DNA of 64,000 nt from CAVQJU01 sp963712905 (lineage in GTDB: Bacteria > Acidobacteriota > Vicinamibacteria > Vicinamibacterales > CAVVIG01). The position numbers and the translations under genes were made by a program. Shown one piece after another: positions 9,336 through 19,467 of this stretch; within the stretch, counting starts at the first letter, position 1, and each line of letters starts with the position of its first letter. The DNA lies in NCBI GenBank assembly GCA_963712905.1, contig CAVQJU010000007.1:248001-312000 (forward strand). The letters run 5' to 3'. The notes under the pieces are model-generated. The model saw only the letters and a program-made list of their open reading frames with translations. It had not been told where the DNA came from and did no database searches.

Positions 9336-10867
9336 AGCGCGCGACGTACTGCCTGCTGTCCGCCCTCGCCGTCTTGTCGTCCGCGCGCGCCGATGCGGCC
9401 GGCTCCTGCGAAAGCCTGGCCTCGTTGTCGCGGCCGCACACCTCGATCACGCTGGCACAGACGGTCGGCGCCGGGCAGTTCACGCCGCCGGCCGGACGAG
9501 GCGCCGGTCGTGGCGCCAACCCCTTCGCGCCGCTCCCGGAGTTCTGCCGCGTCGCCGCGACGCTGACACCGGCGAACGATTCCGAAATAAAGATCGAAGT
9601 CTGGCTTCCGCCTCCGGCGGGAAGCAGGCTGGAACGGCAAGTTGCAGTCGGTGGGGAATGGCGCCTGGGCGGGAAATCTCAGCTACCCGGCGATGGCCAC
9701 GGCGGTCGCCGCCGGTTACGCCGCGGCCAGCACCGACACGGGTCACGCAGGCGGCAACGCCAACTTCATCGTCGGTCATCCCGAGAAGCTCGTGGACTTC
9801 GAAGAGCGCGCCGTCCACGAGATGACGGGTGCGGCCAAGGCCATCGTGGACGCGTTCTACGGCCAGGCGCCGCGACGCGCCTACTTCAACGGCTGCTCGA
9901 CGGGGGGCCGCCAGGCGCTGACGGAAGTGCAGCGATACCCGGCCGACTACGATGCGATCATCGCGGGCGCGCCGGCCAACTTCGCGAAACGCCAGACGTT
10001 CGGGCAGATCTGGCTGTGGCAGGCGACGCACAAGGACGCGGCGAGCATGCTGACGGCGGAGTCGTACCAGGTGCTGCACAAGGCCGCGCTCGAGGCGTGC
10101 GACGCCCGGGACGGCGTCAAGGACGGCGTGATCGAGAACCCGTCACGCTGCGAGTTCGACCCGAAGGTGACGCTCTGCCGGGCGGTAACCAAGACGGCAG
10201 CGCTGCCGGTTGTCTGACGGCGCCCCAGGTCGAGGCGGCGCGGAAGATCTACGCGGGCGCGTCGAATCCGCGCACGCACGAGGCCCTGTATCCCGGCCTG
10301 CAGCCCGGAAGCGAGCTCGGCTGGGGAAGCTCGGTGGCCGCGCAACCGGTCGGGTATGCGACGGACTTCTTCAAGTACATCGTCTTCAAAGACGAGAAGT
10401 GGGAGCCCACGCAGCTGAACTTCGACGCTGATGTCGCGTTGACCGACAAGACGGCGACCGGGCTCAACGCGGTGGACGCGGACCTGACCAAGTTCGTCGC
10501 GCGCGGAGGCAGGCTGCTGATTTACCACGGCTGGTCCGATCCGGGCATCCCGCCGCAGAACGCCGTCAACTACTACCAGAGCGTGCTGGCGACCACACCC
10601 GACAAGAAAGCGGTTCGGGACTCGGTCCGAGCGTTCATGGTTCCGGGCATGGGGCACTGCGGCGGCGGCGAGGGGACGAGCACGTTCGACATGGTGGCCG
10701 CCGTCGATCGATGGGTCGAGTCCGGCGTCGCGCCCGAACGGATTCCGGCGTCCCGAATGGTCGACGGGCAGACCGTGCGGACGCGGCCGCTGTGCGCGTA
10801 TCCGAAAACCGCCGTGTACAACGGAACCGGCAGCACCGACGACGCGTCGAATTTCGTGTGCAAGTGA
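9332..10867 (+). pseudogene. Tannase / feruloyl-esterase family protein, copy 2, two frameshifts
   Basis: Starts at a GTG overlapping the previous TGA and carries a signal peptide (YCLLSALAVLSSARADA). The family blocks are CESLASLSRPHTSITLAQ, FCRVAATLTPANDSEIKIEVWLP, AAASTDTGHAGGNANFIVGHPEKL, YFNGCSTGGRQALTEVQRYPADYDAIIAGAP (nucleophile Ser), LLIYHGWSDPGIPP and FMVPGMGHCGGGEG. The frame changes at about 9620 (extra base) and about 10175 (missing base); otherwise the protein is complete and ends STDDASNFVCK. A hydrolase acting on aromatic esters is the family expectation. It is probably functional if the indels are sequencing errors. Confidence 0.82.
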
Positions 10868-10884
10868 CCAACCGGAGAGTCTCC

Positions 10885-12342
10885 ATGCATCATCGCCAGT
10901 TCGTCGCCGCGGTTGCCGCAGCGTGCGCTGTCGCCGTGACCGTCGCCCGCGCGCAACAGCCGGCGGCGATCACGGTCACCGGTCCCGTGGCGCTCACGAG
11001 CGCTCCGCGCGACGCCTCGCACGGCTATCCCTTCAACGCGTCCACGTTCGACCTGGCGAAGCAGGGGTTCGTCGAGGAAGAGTTTTTCATCCAGGGCACG
11101 GCGCGCAGCTACGAGATCCCGCGGGATCAACAGTCGAACGCCAGCCCGGCGGCCGCGACGCACCCCTACAAGACCCGGATCGTCGTGCGGCGTCCGGCGG
11201 CGGCCGGGAAGTTCAACGGCACGGCGATTGTCGAGTGGACGAACGTCTCTGAAGGCTTCGACAACGAAGTGGACTGGTTCCACTCGGCCGATCACTTCGT
11301 GAGCGCGGGCTACGCGTGGATCGGCGTTTCGGCGCAGAACGTCGGCGTCAGCGCGCTGAAACAGTGGAGCCCGGGCCGCTACGGATCGCTCGACGTCACC
11401 GATGGCGGCACGGTCGCGGGCGACGCGCTGTCGTACGACATCTTCGCCGCGGCGGGGCAGGCGGTGCGGGGCCGCGCCGGCTCGAGCGTGATGGGCAACC
11501 TCAGGGTCCAGCGGGTGATTGCCACGGGCCACTCGCAGTCCGCCGGGCGCCTCGCGACGTACTTCAACTCGGTCCATCCGCTCTCGCCTGTCTACGACGC
11601 CGTCGTCCTGCACGGTGGCGGCGGGAAGATGCGCGCGGACCTGAACGTCAAGATCTGGAAACTGCTGTCCGAAACCGACGTGCTGGGCCAGGTCGCGACG
11701 CGGCAGGCCGACAGCGACAAGTTCCGCACGTGGGAAGTCGCCGGCACGTCGCACCTCGACACCAAGCACGCCACGGAGCTCGTCAAGCTCGGGCTTCGCA
11801 GCAAGGAGACGATGCTGCCGAATCCTCCGCCGGCGCCCGCAGGCGGCGGCGCGGGACGGCGGGGCGGCGGTCCCGCGTTTGGCGGCACGCCTGGCCCGTA
11901 CAACGGGTGCAACCGACCGCCGCTCAGCCAGATTCCCTCCGAATACGTGCAGAGCGCGCTGTACGATCATCTGGCGCGCTGGATCAAGGACGGCACGGCG
12001 CCGCCCACGGGGCCGGCCATCGAGATCAAGACCGACGGCGAGCGGCCCGCGATCGCGCGCGACAGCTTCGGCAACGCGCTCGGCGGCATCCGCCTGGCCG
12101 AGCATGCGGTGGCGACGGCCACCAACAGCGGCGAGAACTCAGGTGGCGGCTTCTGCTTCCTGACGGGCTCGCACGAGCCGTTCGAGAAGGACCGATTGAA
12201 GGCCCTCTACTCGACGCACGACGCGTATGTCTCGGCCGTCAAGATGACGACCGAGCAGAACCTGCGGATTGGCTACATCGTGAAAGCCGATGCGCAGAAA
12301 ACCATCACCCAGGCCGAGCATTCCGAGGTAGGCAAGTCATGA
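10885..12342 (+). CDS. Secreted alpha/beta-hydrolase-domain protein (Abhydrolase_10 type)
   Basis: 485 residues with a signal peptide (cleavage near ARA-Q at about 21). The alpha/beta-hydrolase core includes GTAIVEWTNVSEGFDNEVDW, a nucleophile elbow GHSQSAGRLATYF (Ser about residue 216) and TWEVAGTSHLD (probable catalytic His region). A low-complexity PNPPPAPAGGGAGRRGGGP insert at about residues 313-332 interrupts the fold, followed by a conserved NRPPLSQIPSEYVQSALYDHLARWIKDGTAPP block. The same C-terminal block is in the fragment at 1-432. Substrate unknown. The stop overlaps the next start (ATGA), indicating co-translation with the aminotransferase. Confidence 0.88.
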   Translation: MHHRQFVAAVAAACAVAVTVARAQQPAAITVTGPVALTSAPRDASHGYPFNASTFDLAKQGFVEEEFFIQGTARSYEIPRDQQSNASPAAATHPYKTRIVVRRPAAAGKFNGTAIVEWTNVSEGFDNEVDWFHSADHFVSAGYAWIGVSAQNVGVSALKQWSPGRYGSLDVTDGGTVAGDALSYDIFAAAGQAVRGRAGSSVMGNLRVQRVIATGHSQSAGRLATYFNSVHPLSPVYDAVVLHGGGGKMRADLNVKIWKLLSETDVLGQVATRQADSDKFRTWEVAGTSHLDTKHATELVKLGLRSKETMLPNPPPAPAGGGAGRRGGGPAFGGTPGPYNGCNRPPLSQIPSEYVQSALYDHLARWIKDGTAPPTGPAIEIKTDGERPAIARDSFGNALGGIRLAEHAVATATNSGENSGGGFCFLTGSHEPFEKDRLKALYSTHDAYVSAVKMTTEQNLRIGYIVKADAQKTITQAEHSEVGKS

Positions 12343-13529
12343 CGCAGTCCGGATGGCACTTTCTCCAGATCCCGGGTCCCACGAACGTTCCCGATCGCAT
12401 CCTGCGCGCGATGGCGCGTCCGGTCATCGATCATCGCGGGCCGGAGTTCGCCGCGCTCACGCTCGAGCTGCTCGCGGGGCTGCGGACGATCTTCAAGACG
12501 TCAGGCCCGGTGGTGATCTACCCGAGCTCCGGGTCGGGGGCATCCGAGGCGGCCTTCGTGAACACGTTGTCGCCGGGGGACCGCATCATCGTGTTCGAGA
12601 CCGGTCATTTCGCCCTGGGCTGGAAGAAGATCGCCGAGCGGCTGGGTCTCCGCGTGGACTACGTGCCGGGCACCTGGCGCCGCGGCGCGTCGGACACCGA
12701 GCTCGAGGCGCGGCTGAGCGCCGACAAGGCGCACGAGATCAAAGCGGTCGTCGTCGTGCACAACGAGACGTCGACTGGCGTGACGAGCCGGATTCCCGAC
12801 ATTCGGCGGGCGATGACGCGGGCGAATCATCCGGCGCTGCTGATCGTCGACGCCGTGTCCTCGCTGGCCTCGATGGACTACCGGCACGACGAGTGGGGCG
12901 TGGACGTCACGGTCTGCGGATCGCAGAAAGGCCTGCTGGTGCCGCCGGGACTGGGCTTCGTGGCGGTCTCCGAGAAGGCGCGCGCGGCCGGCACGACCGC
13001 GAAGCTGCCGCGGGCGTATTGGGACTGGGAAGACATGATCAAGCAGAACGAGGCGGGCTTCTTTCCCTACACGCCCGCCACGAACCTGTTCTACGGCCTC
13101 AGCGAAGCGCTGAAGATATTGAATGAAGAGGGACTGCCGAACGTCTTCCGCCGCCACGATCGTCACGCCGAGGCGACGCGCGCGGCCGCTCGCGCGTGGG
13201 GTCTCGAGCTCGTCTGCGAGGACCCGCGCGAGTATTCGAGCTCGATCACGGCGATGTTCGTTCCCGAAGGCCACGACGCGGACAAGCTGCGCAAGATCGT
13301 CCTCGAGCAGTTCAACATGTCGCTGGGCATCGGCCTCTCGAAGCTGGCCGGCCGGGTGTTCCGCGTCGGCCACCTCGGCAGCTTCAACGACCTGATGCTG
13401 ATGGGCACGCTGAGCGGCGTGGAGATGGGGCTGCGCGTCGCGGGTATCCCGCACCGCGAGGGCGGCATCATGGCCGCGATCGCGTCGCTCGCGCCGGCCC
13501 ACGCCGCCGAGCCCGCGCACGCCAGGTGA
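12339..13529 (+). CDS. Alanine-glyoxylate / serine-glyoxylate-type aminotransferase (class V PLP)
   Basis: 396 residues. It begins LQIPGPTNVPDRILRAMARPVIDHRGPEF, the standard N-terminus of the alanine-glyoxylate/serine-pyruvate group. It continues with YPSSGSGASEAAF, HNETSTGV, LLIVDAVSSLASMDYRHDEWGVDV (PLP-binding Asp) and CGSQKGLLVPPGLGF, where Lys of SQKG should form the Schiff base. The C-terminal domain contains FRVGHLGSFNDLMLMGTLSGVEMGL. It transfers an amino group between alanine or serine and glyoxylate (family knowledge). It overlaps the preceding gene (ATGA) and the following dehydrogenase (GTGA), linking glyoxylate transamination to 2-hydroxyacid oxidation. Confidence 0.9.
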   Translation: MTQSGWHFLQIPGPTNVPDRILRAMARPVIDHRGPEFAALTLELLAGLRTIFKTSGPVVIYPSSGSGASEAAFVNTLSPGDRIIVFETGHFALGWKKIAERLGLRVDYVPGTWRRGASDTELEARLSADKAHEIKAVVVVHNETSTGVTSRIPDIRRAMTRANHPALLIVDAVSSLASMDYRHDEWGVDVTVCGSQKGLLVPPGLGFVAVSEKARAAGTTAKLPRAYWDWEDMIKQNEAGFFPYTPATNLFYGLSEALKILNEEGLPNVFRRHDRHAEATRAAARAWGLELVCEDPREYSSSITAMFVPEGHDADKLRKIVLEQFNMSLGIGLSKLAGRVFRVGHLGSFNDLMLMGTLSGVEMGLRVAGIPHREGGIMAAIASLAPAHAAEPAHAR

Positions 13530-16402
13530 TCGCGGCCGATCTCGAGCAGGCACTCCGGAAGTCGATCCGCGGCGAGGTCCGCTTCGACGCGGGCAGCCGC
13601 GCCCTCTACGCCAGCGACGCCTCCAACTACCGCCAGGTGCCGGTCGGCCTCGTCGTCCCGCGCGACGCCGAGGACGTGGCCGCCGCCGTCGAGGCCTGCC
13701 GGCAGTTCGGTGTGCCCGTCCTGCCCAGGGGCGCCGGCACGAGCCTCGCCGGCCAGTGCTGCAACGTCGCGGTCGTCCTCGATTTCACGAAATACATGAA
13801 CCGGATCCTGGAGATCGATCCGGAGCGGCGGTTCGCGCGCGTCGAACCCGGCGTCGTCCTCGACACCTTGCGGAGCCGCGCCGAGACGCACAAGCTCACG
13901 TTCGGCCCGGATCCGTCCACGCACAGCCGCTGCACGCTTGGCGGGATGATCGGCAACAACTCGTGCGGCACGCACTCGCTGCTCGCCGGCAAGACGGTCG
14001 ACAACGTCGAAGAGCTGCGCGTCCTGCTCTACGACGGCACCGAGCTGAGCGTGGGCGCGACCGGCGACGCCGAGCTCGACGCGATCGCCAGGCAGGGCGG
14101 CCGCCGCGCGGACATCTACTCGACGCTGCGCGCGATTCGGGATCGGCACGCCGACGCCATTCGCGCGAAGTTCCCGCGCATCCCCAGGCGCGTCTCCGGC
14201 TACAACCTGGACGACCTGCTCCCCGAGAACGGGTTCCACGTCGCGCGCGCGCTGGTCGGCAGCGAAGGCACCTGCGCCATCGTCCTCGACGCGAAGGTGA
14301 CCCTGATAGAGAGCCCGCAGCACCGGGCGCTCGTGGGCCTCGGGTACGCCGATGCGTTCGAGGCGGCCGATCACGTGCCCGAGATCCTCGAATTCGCCCC
14401 GATTGGCCTCGAAGGCTTCGAGGGCGCGATGGTCGACGGCCTGAAGGTGAAAGGCGCGGCCAACCTGGAGCTGCTGCCTGCGGGCCGGGGCATCCTGCTC
14501 GTGGAGTTCGGCGCGGACAATCCGAAGCAGGCCGGCGACTCGGCCGCGCGGCTCGTCGAGGCGCTGAAGCGATCGCCAGGGGCGCCCGTCGCGCGAATCT
14601 ACACGGCGGCCGAATCGAAGGCGGTCTGGAAGCTGCGCGAGTCGGGCCCGCGCGCCGCGGCCAACCTGCCAGGCACGCCGCCCCGCTACGAAGGGTGGGA
14701 CGATGCGGCCGTCGCGCCGGAGAGGCTCGGACCATACCTGCGCGAGCTGCGCCGGCTGCTCGACGACTATCAGTACGCGGCGACGTTCTACGGGCACTTC
14801 GGGCACGGGTGCATCCACATGCAGGTCACGTTCGACCTGCAGAGCGACGCCGGCATCCGCAAGTACGGGACGTTCGTCAACGACGCCGCGGACCTCGTCG
14901 TGCGCCACGGCGGATCCGTTTCGGGCGAGCACGGCGACGGGCGGTCGCGGAGCGCGCTGCTGCCGAAGATGTTCGGTCCCGAGGTGATGTCGGCGCTCGG
15001 CGCCTTCAAGGGCGCCTGGGATCCAGACAACAAGCTGAACCCCGGCAACATCGTCAACCCACCGCAGCCCACCGAGCACCTGCGCCTCGCCGGCGGCAAC
15101 CAGGTCCATCTCATCCAGCCGACGCGCTTTCAGTTTCCGGACGACGGCGGTTCGATGGCTGCGGCGGCTGCGCGGTGCATCGGCATCGGCGAGTGCCGGA
15201 AGCAGGACGCGGGCGTGATGTGCCCGAGCTACATGGTGACGCTCGAGGAAGAGCACAGCACGCGCGGCCGCGCGCACATGCTGGCCGAGGCGCTGCGCGG
15301 CGAGGTGGTGCGCGGCGGCTGGAACGACGAGCAGGTCAAGGAGTCGCTCGACCTGTGCCTGTCATGCAAGGCCTGCAAGTCCGAGTGCCCGACCAACGTC
15401 GACATCGCGACGTACCGCGCCGAGTTCCTGTCGCACTACTACGAACATCATCGCCGCCCGCTCCATGCCTATGCGTTCGGGATGGTGGACCGCTGGCTGT
15501 CGCTCGCGGCCGTGTCGCCGATGCTCGCGAACGCGATGATGCAGGCGCCGGGCTTGAACGGTCTCGTGAAAAAGGCGCTGGACATCGCGCCGGAGCGCAC
15601 GGTCCCGCGGCTGGCCCCGGCGAGCTTCCGCCGGCAGGCGGGCCGGCGCGGCGTCAAGACGTCCGGCGGCGACGTCATCCTGTGGGTCGATACGTTCAAC
15701 AACTCGTTTCACCCCGAGACGACCGAGGCCGCTCTCGACGTGCTGACGGCCGCCGGCTGCAGCGTGTCCATCCCGAGGCAGTCGTTGTGCTGCGGACGTC
15801 CGTTGTACGACTTCGGCCTGCTCGGCCAGGCGATGACCTACCTCCGGCGCATTCTCGATGCGCTCGCCGATCCGATCGACGCGGGCACGCCGATTGTCGT
15901 CCTCGAGCCGAGCTGCGCGTCGGTGTTCCGCGACGAGTTGCGCAACCTGCTGCCCGCGGATCCCCGCGCCGCGCGGCTCTCGGCGCAGACGTATCTGCTG
16001 AGCGAGTTTCTCGAACGGCGGCTGCCGGCGTACACGCCGCCTGCACTGGCGCGTAAAGTCCTGCTGCACGGCCACTGTCATCACAAGGCGGTGATGAAGA
16101 TGGGCGCCGAGGAATCCGTGCTTCGGAAGACCGGTGCGGACGTGCAATCGCTCGACGCCGGCTGCTGCGGAATGGCGGGTTCGTTCGGCTTCGACGCCGA
16201 CAAGTACGCCGTGTCCCAGGCTATCGGCGAGCGCGTGCTGCTGCCGGCGGTCCGCAAGGCCTCCGCTGACACGCTCATCGTGTCGGACGGCTTCAGCTGC
16301 CGCGAGCAGATCGCGCAGGGGACCGGCCGCGAGGCCCTTCACCTCGCCGACGCGCTCAAGATCGCGCTGCAGCACCCCCAAATGGGGATTGACGCGTTGT
16401 AA
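13526..16402 (+). CDS. FAD-linked oxidase fused to Fe-S/CCG domains (glycolate / D-lactate dehydrogenase type)
   Basis: 958 residues from a GTG overlapping the aminotransferase stop. Residues 1-230 form a GlcD-like FAD-binding domain (PRGAGTSLAGQCC, GMIGNNSCGTHS). Residues 230-520 form the FAD-oxidase C-terminal domain, with FYGHFGHGCIHMQV and GGSVSGEHGDGRSRS. Residues about 540-640 hold a ferredoxin-like region with CIGIGECRKQDAGVMCPSY and CLSCKACKSECPTNVD. The C-terminus has two cysteine-rich CCG-type motifs (SLCCGRPLYDFG, DAGCCGMAGSFG) as in GlcF/heterodisulfide-reductase-like proteins. It therefore combines GlcD- and GlcF-like parts in one chain, as in D-lactate and 2-hydroxyglutarate dehydrogenases. 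Likely substrate is a 2-hydroxyacid such as glycolate, given the adjacent glyoxylate aminotransferase. Confidence 0.9.
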   Translation: MIAADLEQALRKSIRGEVRFDAGSRALYASDASNYRQVPVGLVVPRDAEDVAAAVEACRQFGVPVLPRGAGTSLAGQCCNVAVVLDFTKYMNRILEIDPERRFARVEPGVVLDTLRSRAETHKLTFGPDPSTHSRCTLGGMIGNNSCGTHSLLAGKTVDNVEELRVLLYDGTELSVGATGDAELDAIARQGGRRADIYSTLRAIRDRHADAIRAKFPRIPRRVSGYNLDDLLPENGFHVARALVGSEGTCAIVLDAKVTLIESPQHRALVGLGYADAFEAADHVPEILEFAPIGLEGFEGAMVDGLKVKGAANLELLPAGRGILLVEFGADNPKQAGDSAARLVEALKRSPGAPVARIYTAAESKAVWKLRESGPRAAANLPGTPPRYEGWDDAAVAPERLGPYLRELRRLLDDYQYAATFYGHFGHGCIHMQVTFDLQSDAGIRKYGTFVNDAADLVVRHGGSVSGEHGDGRSRSALLPKMFGPEVMSALGAFKGAWDPDNKLNPGNIVNPPQPTEHLRLAGGNQVHLIQPTRFQFPDDGGSMAAAAARCIGIGECRKQDAGVMCPSYMVTLEEEHSTRGRAHMLAEALRGEVVRGGWNDEQVKESLDLCLSCKACKSECPTNVDIATYRAEFLSHYYEHHRRPLHAYAFGMVDRWLSLAAVSPMLANAMMQAPGLNGLVKKALDIAPERTVPRLAPASFRRQAGRRGVKTSGGDVILWVDTFNNSFHPETTEAALDVLTAAGCSVSIPRQSLCCGRPLYDFGLLGQAMTYLRRILDALADPIDAGTPIVVLEPSCASVFRDELRNLLPADPRAARLSAQTYLLSEFLERRLPAYTPPALARKVLLHGHCHHKAVMKMGAEESVLRKTGADVQSLDAGCCGMAGSFGFDADKYAVSQAIGERVLLPAVRKASADTLIVSDGFSCREQIAQGTGREALHLADALKIALQHPQMGIDAL

Positions 16403-16417
16403 CCTCGCTGTTACATT
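16389..16417 (+). promoter_or_regulatory. Sigma-70-like promoter for the TonB receptor gene
   Basis: TTGACG (16389-16394), a 17-base spacer and TACATT (16412-16417) lie about 40 bases before the receptor ATG. A small inverted repeat GTAAC-N6-GTTAC overlaps the spacer and could be an operator. The promoter begins inside the last codons of the dehydrogenase gene. Confidence 0.5.
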
Positions 16418-16458
16418 CGCGACCGGTACGACCCCCCACCAACCCTGAAGGAGACGCC

Positions 16459-19400
16459 ATGCGGATACTCGCTCGCCTGCTGCGGACGGTTCTGTTCGTC
16501 GTCGCGATGGCACCGTCGGCGGCGTTCGCACAGGCATCGATCGCCGGCACGGTCAGGGATTCGTCGGGAGCGGTGCTGCCCGGGGCGACGGTCGAAGCCG
16601 CCAGCCCGACGCTGATCGAGAAAGTCCGCACCGCCGTGACCGACAGCACAGGGCAGTACAGGATCGAGAACCTGCGCCCGGGCACCTATGCGGTGACGTT
16701 TTCCCTGACCGGCTTCAGCGCCGTCAAGCGCGACGGCATCGAGCTGGCCGGATCGTTTGCCGCGACGGTGAACGCGGATCTGAAGGTCGGATCGGTCGAG
16801 GAAACGATCACGGTGTCCGGCGAGTCGCCGATCGTGGACGTCCAGAGCGGGAACCGGCAGAAGGTGTTGAGCTCGGAGGTCCTGACCGGGATTCCGACCG
16901 GCCGTACGCAGTTCACGGCCGCGACGCTCATCCCCGGCATGAACCTCAACAACCAGGACGTGGGCGGGACGAACATCATCAACACGACCGGCGGCTCGAT
17001 GACCATCCACGGCAGCAACGCGAACGATCAGCGGGTGATGATCGACGGGTTGTCGACCGCCAACTCGGAGCTGGCGGGGCAGGCGAGCAACTTCCTGCCG
17101 AACATGGGCAGCACGCAGGAGATGTCGGTCGACTATTCGGCCGGGACCGCCGACCAGATGACCGGCGGCGTGCGCATCAACATGATTCCCCGTGACGGCG
17201 GGAACACGTTCAAGGGATCGCTTTTCGCCACCGGGTCCAATTCATCGTTTCAGGGCGACAACTACGACCAGAGCCTGAAGGACCGAGGGCTGCGCACACC
17301 CAACTCGGTCAAGATGAACTACGACATCAATCCCGGGTTCGGCGGCCCGCTCCAGGAAAACAAAGTGTGGTTCTACGGCTCTGCGCGCTGGGTGAAGACG
17401 CAGAACTACGTCGGCGGGATGTTCGTGAACAAGAACGCCGGCATCCAGAATGTCTGGACCTACGATCCGGACCTGAACAATCCCGCGTTCCTGAACGCGA
17501 CGCAGCGCAGCGTCAACCTCCGCCTCACATGGCAGGCGAGCGCGACGAACAAACTGAGCTTCTTCGCGGACGACCAGGGCCGCTGCCAGTGCCGGAACGT
17601 CACGGCCACGATGGCGCCCGAGGCGGCCATCGAGATCAAGTATCCCATTCAGCGCATGATGACCGCGGCGTGGACGTCCACGGTGTCGAGCCGGCTGCTC
17701 TTCGAGGTGCGCGGCGGGCTTCGCCAGGAGAACTACAAGTACAGCGCCACGCCGGCCGGCGATCCGTACCTGAAGCTGATCATGGTCACCGAGCAGGCGT
17801 CGGTGAACGGCGCACCCGCGGGCCTCGTGTACCACGGCGGCGGAATTGGCGGCGCGACGTTCACTCAGCCGTTCCAGAACACGTACGGCCGCAACATCGA
17901 CGCGATGGCGACCGCGACCTACGTCACCGGCTCCCATTCCTTCAAGGCCGGCTTCGCCGACACCGTTGTTCTGAGAAATGAGTCGCTCAGCGACAACGAC
18001 TACCATGTCAGCTATCGGTTCAACAACGGCGTTCCGAATCAGATCACGGAACGAACGACGCCCTACTTGAAGTCGCAGCGGCAGCCCGCCGGCATCGGCC
18101 TGTTCGCGCAGGACAAGTGGACGATCCGCAATGTGACCCTCAACGCCGGCCTGCGCTTCGACTACCTGAAGATTTTCATCCCCGCGCAGCATCTCGATCC
18201 GGCGCCGCTCGTGCCGAGCCGGAACCTCGACCTGGCCGAGACCGACCTCGTGAGCTGGAAGGACCTGACCCCTCGTCTCGCCGTGGCCTACGACGTGACG
18301 AGCGACGGGAAGACCGCGGTGAAGGCGAGCATCAACAAATATGTGATCGCCCAGGGCGTCCAAGGCGTGTACGGGGATCAACTGGCGCCGGTCAACCGGC
18401 TGGCCAACTTCGTCACGCGCAACTGGACGGACGGCAACCGCAACTTCGTGGCCGACTGCGATCTGACGAGCCCGCTCGACCAGAACTTCCTGCCGATCGG
18501 CGGCGATCGCTGTTTCGCGATGTCGGATCAGAACTTCGGCAAGCCCACGCCGAGCGTGACGGTCGATCCGGCGGTCATGAACGGTTACGGCGTCCGTCCC
18601 TTCAACTGGGAGTTCTCGGCGGGTGTCCAGCGGCAGATCGCCTCGCGGATGTCGGTCGAGTTCGCCTACTTTCGCCGCTGGTTCGGCAACTTCGCCGCCA
18701 CGGACAACCAAGCGCTCGCCGCGACGGATTTTTCGCCCTTCAGCGTCACCTCACCGGCGGACCCGCGGCTGCCCGGCGGCGGAGGCGTCACCACAGCAGG
18801 GTTCCTCGACGCGAACAAGATCGTCGCGACCAACAACTACTTCACCGCGGCTGGCGACTTCGGGAGCCAGATTCAGCACTGGAACGGTTTCGATCTGACG
18901 GCGAACGTCCGTCCGCGGCAGGGCGTGCTGCTCCAGGGCGGCTTCAGCACCGGCAAGACGCTGACCGACAACTGCGAGATCCTGGCGAAGCTGCCGGAAA
19001 TCACACAGCTCGGCGTGCCGTATTGCCATCAGGAGACGCCGTTCCTCACCCAGGTGAAGCTCTTCGGCGCCTACACGCTGCCGAAGGTGGACGTGCAGAT
19101 CAGCGGCGCCTTCCAGAGCATCCCGGGTCCCCAGCTGGCTGCGAACCAGGTGATTCCGAACGCGCAGATCAGGCCTTCGCTCGGACGCGACCTGATCGGC
19201 GGAGCGGCCAACGTCACGGTGAACCTCGTGCCGCCGGGCAGCATGTTCGGAGAGCGGTTGAACCAGCTCGACCTGCGGTTCGCGAAGCTGCTGCGGTTCG
19301 GTCAGACGCGGACGTCGCTCAACCTCGATCTCTACAACGTCTTCAACGTCAGCACCGTCCTGGCGGAGAACTCGACGTATTCGAATGCCTCGGCGACCGG

Positions 19401-19467
19401 CTGGCGCGTGCCGACGACGATCGTAACGGCGCGCTTCGCGAAGATCAGCGTCCAGTTCGATTTCTGA
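16459..19467 (+). CDS. TonB-dependent outer-membrane receptor with carboxypeptidase-regulatory-like domain (Oar type)
   Basis: 1002 residues. Signal peptide (residues 1-25) followed by a carboxypeptidase-regulatory-like beta-sandwich at about 28-115 (GTVRDSSGAVLPGATVEAA, GQYRIENLRPGTYAVTFSLTGF). The plug domain (about 120-260) contains SGESPIVDVQSGNRQKVLSSEVLTGIPTGR and VMIDGL. The remaining about 740 residues look like a transmembrane beta-barrel, ending in the aromatic residue Phe (KISVQFDF) as outer-membrane proteins do. It imports a bulky substrate using TonB energy. It has its own promoter and follows the catabolic genes, so it probably takes up their substrate (inference). Its TGA stop is the outer edge of a large hairpin. 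Confidence 0.92.
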   Translation: MRILARLLRTVLFVVAMAPSAAFAQASIAGTVRDSSGAVLPGATVEAASPTLIEKVRTAVTDSTGQYRIENLRPGTYAVTFSLTGFSAVKRDGIELAGSFAATVNADLKVGSVEETITVSGESPIVDVQSGNRQKVLSSEVLTGIPTGRTQFTAATLIPGMNLNNQDVGGTNIINTTGGSMTIHGSNANDQRVMIDGLSTANSELAGQASNFLPNMGSTQEMSVDYSAGTADQMTGGVRINMIPRDGGNTFKGSLFATGSNSSFQGDNYDQSLKDRGLRTPNSVKMNYDINPGFGGPLQENKVWFYGSARWVKTQNYVGGMFVNKNAGIQNVWTYDPDLNNPAFLNATQRSVNLRLTWQASATNKLSFFADDQGRCQCRNVTATMAPEAAIEIKYPIQRMMTAAWTSTVSSRLLFEVRGGLRQENYKYSATPAGDPYLKLIMVTEQASVNGAPAGLVYHGGGIGGATFTQPFQNTYGRNIDAMATATYVTGSHSFKAGFADTVVLRNESLSDNDYHVSYRFNNGVPNQITERTTPYLKSQRQPAGIGLFAQDKWTIRNVTLNAGLRFDYLKIFIPAQHLDPAPLVPSRNLDLAETDLVSWKDLTPRLAVAYDVTSDGKTAVKASINKYVIAQGVQGVYGDQLAPVNRLANFVTRNWTDGNRNFVADCDLTSPLDQNFLPIGGDRCFAMSDQNFGKPTPSVTVDPAVMNGYGVRPFNWEFSAGVQRQIASRMSVEFAYFRRWFGNFAATDNQALAATDFSPFSVTSPADPRLPGGGGVTTAGFLDANKIVATNNYFTAAGDFGSQIQHWNGFDLTANVRPRQGVLLQGGFSTGKTLTDNCEILAKLPEITQLGVPYCHQETPFLTQVKLFGAYTLPKVDVQISGAFQSIPGPQLAANQVIPNAQIRPSLGRDLIGGAANVTVNLVPPGSMFGERLNQLDLRFAKLLRFGQTRTSLNLDLYNVFNVSTVLAENSTYSNASATGWRVPTTIVTARFAKISVQFDF

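Noticed and set aside
13163..15277. 704-codon minus-strand open frame
   Set aside because: Antisense to the FAD/Fe-S dehydrogenase, which has complete domain motifs on the plus strand.
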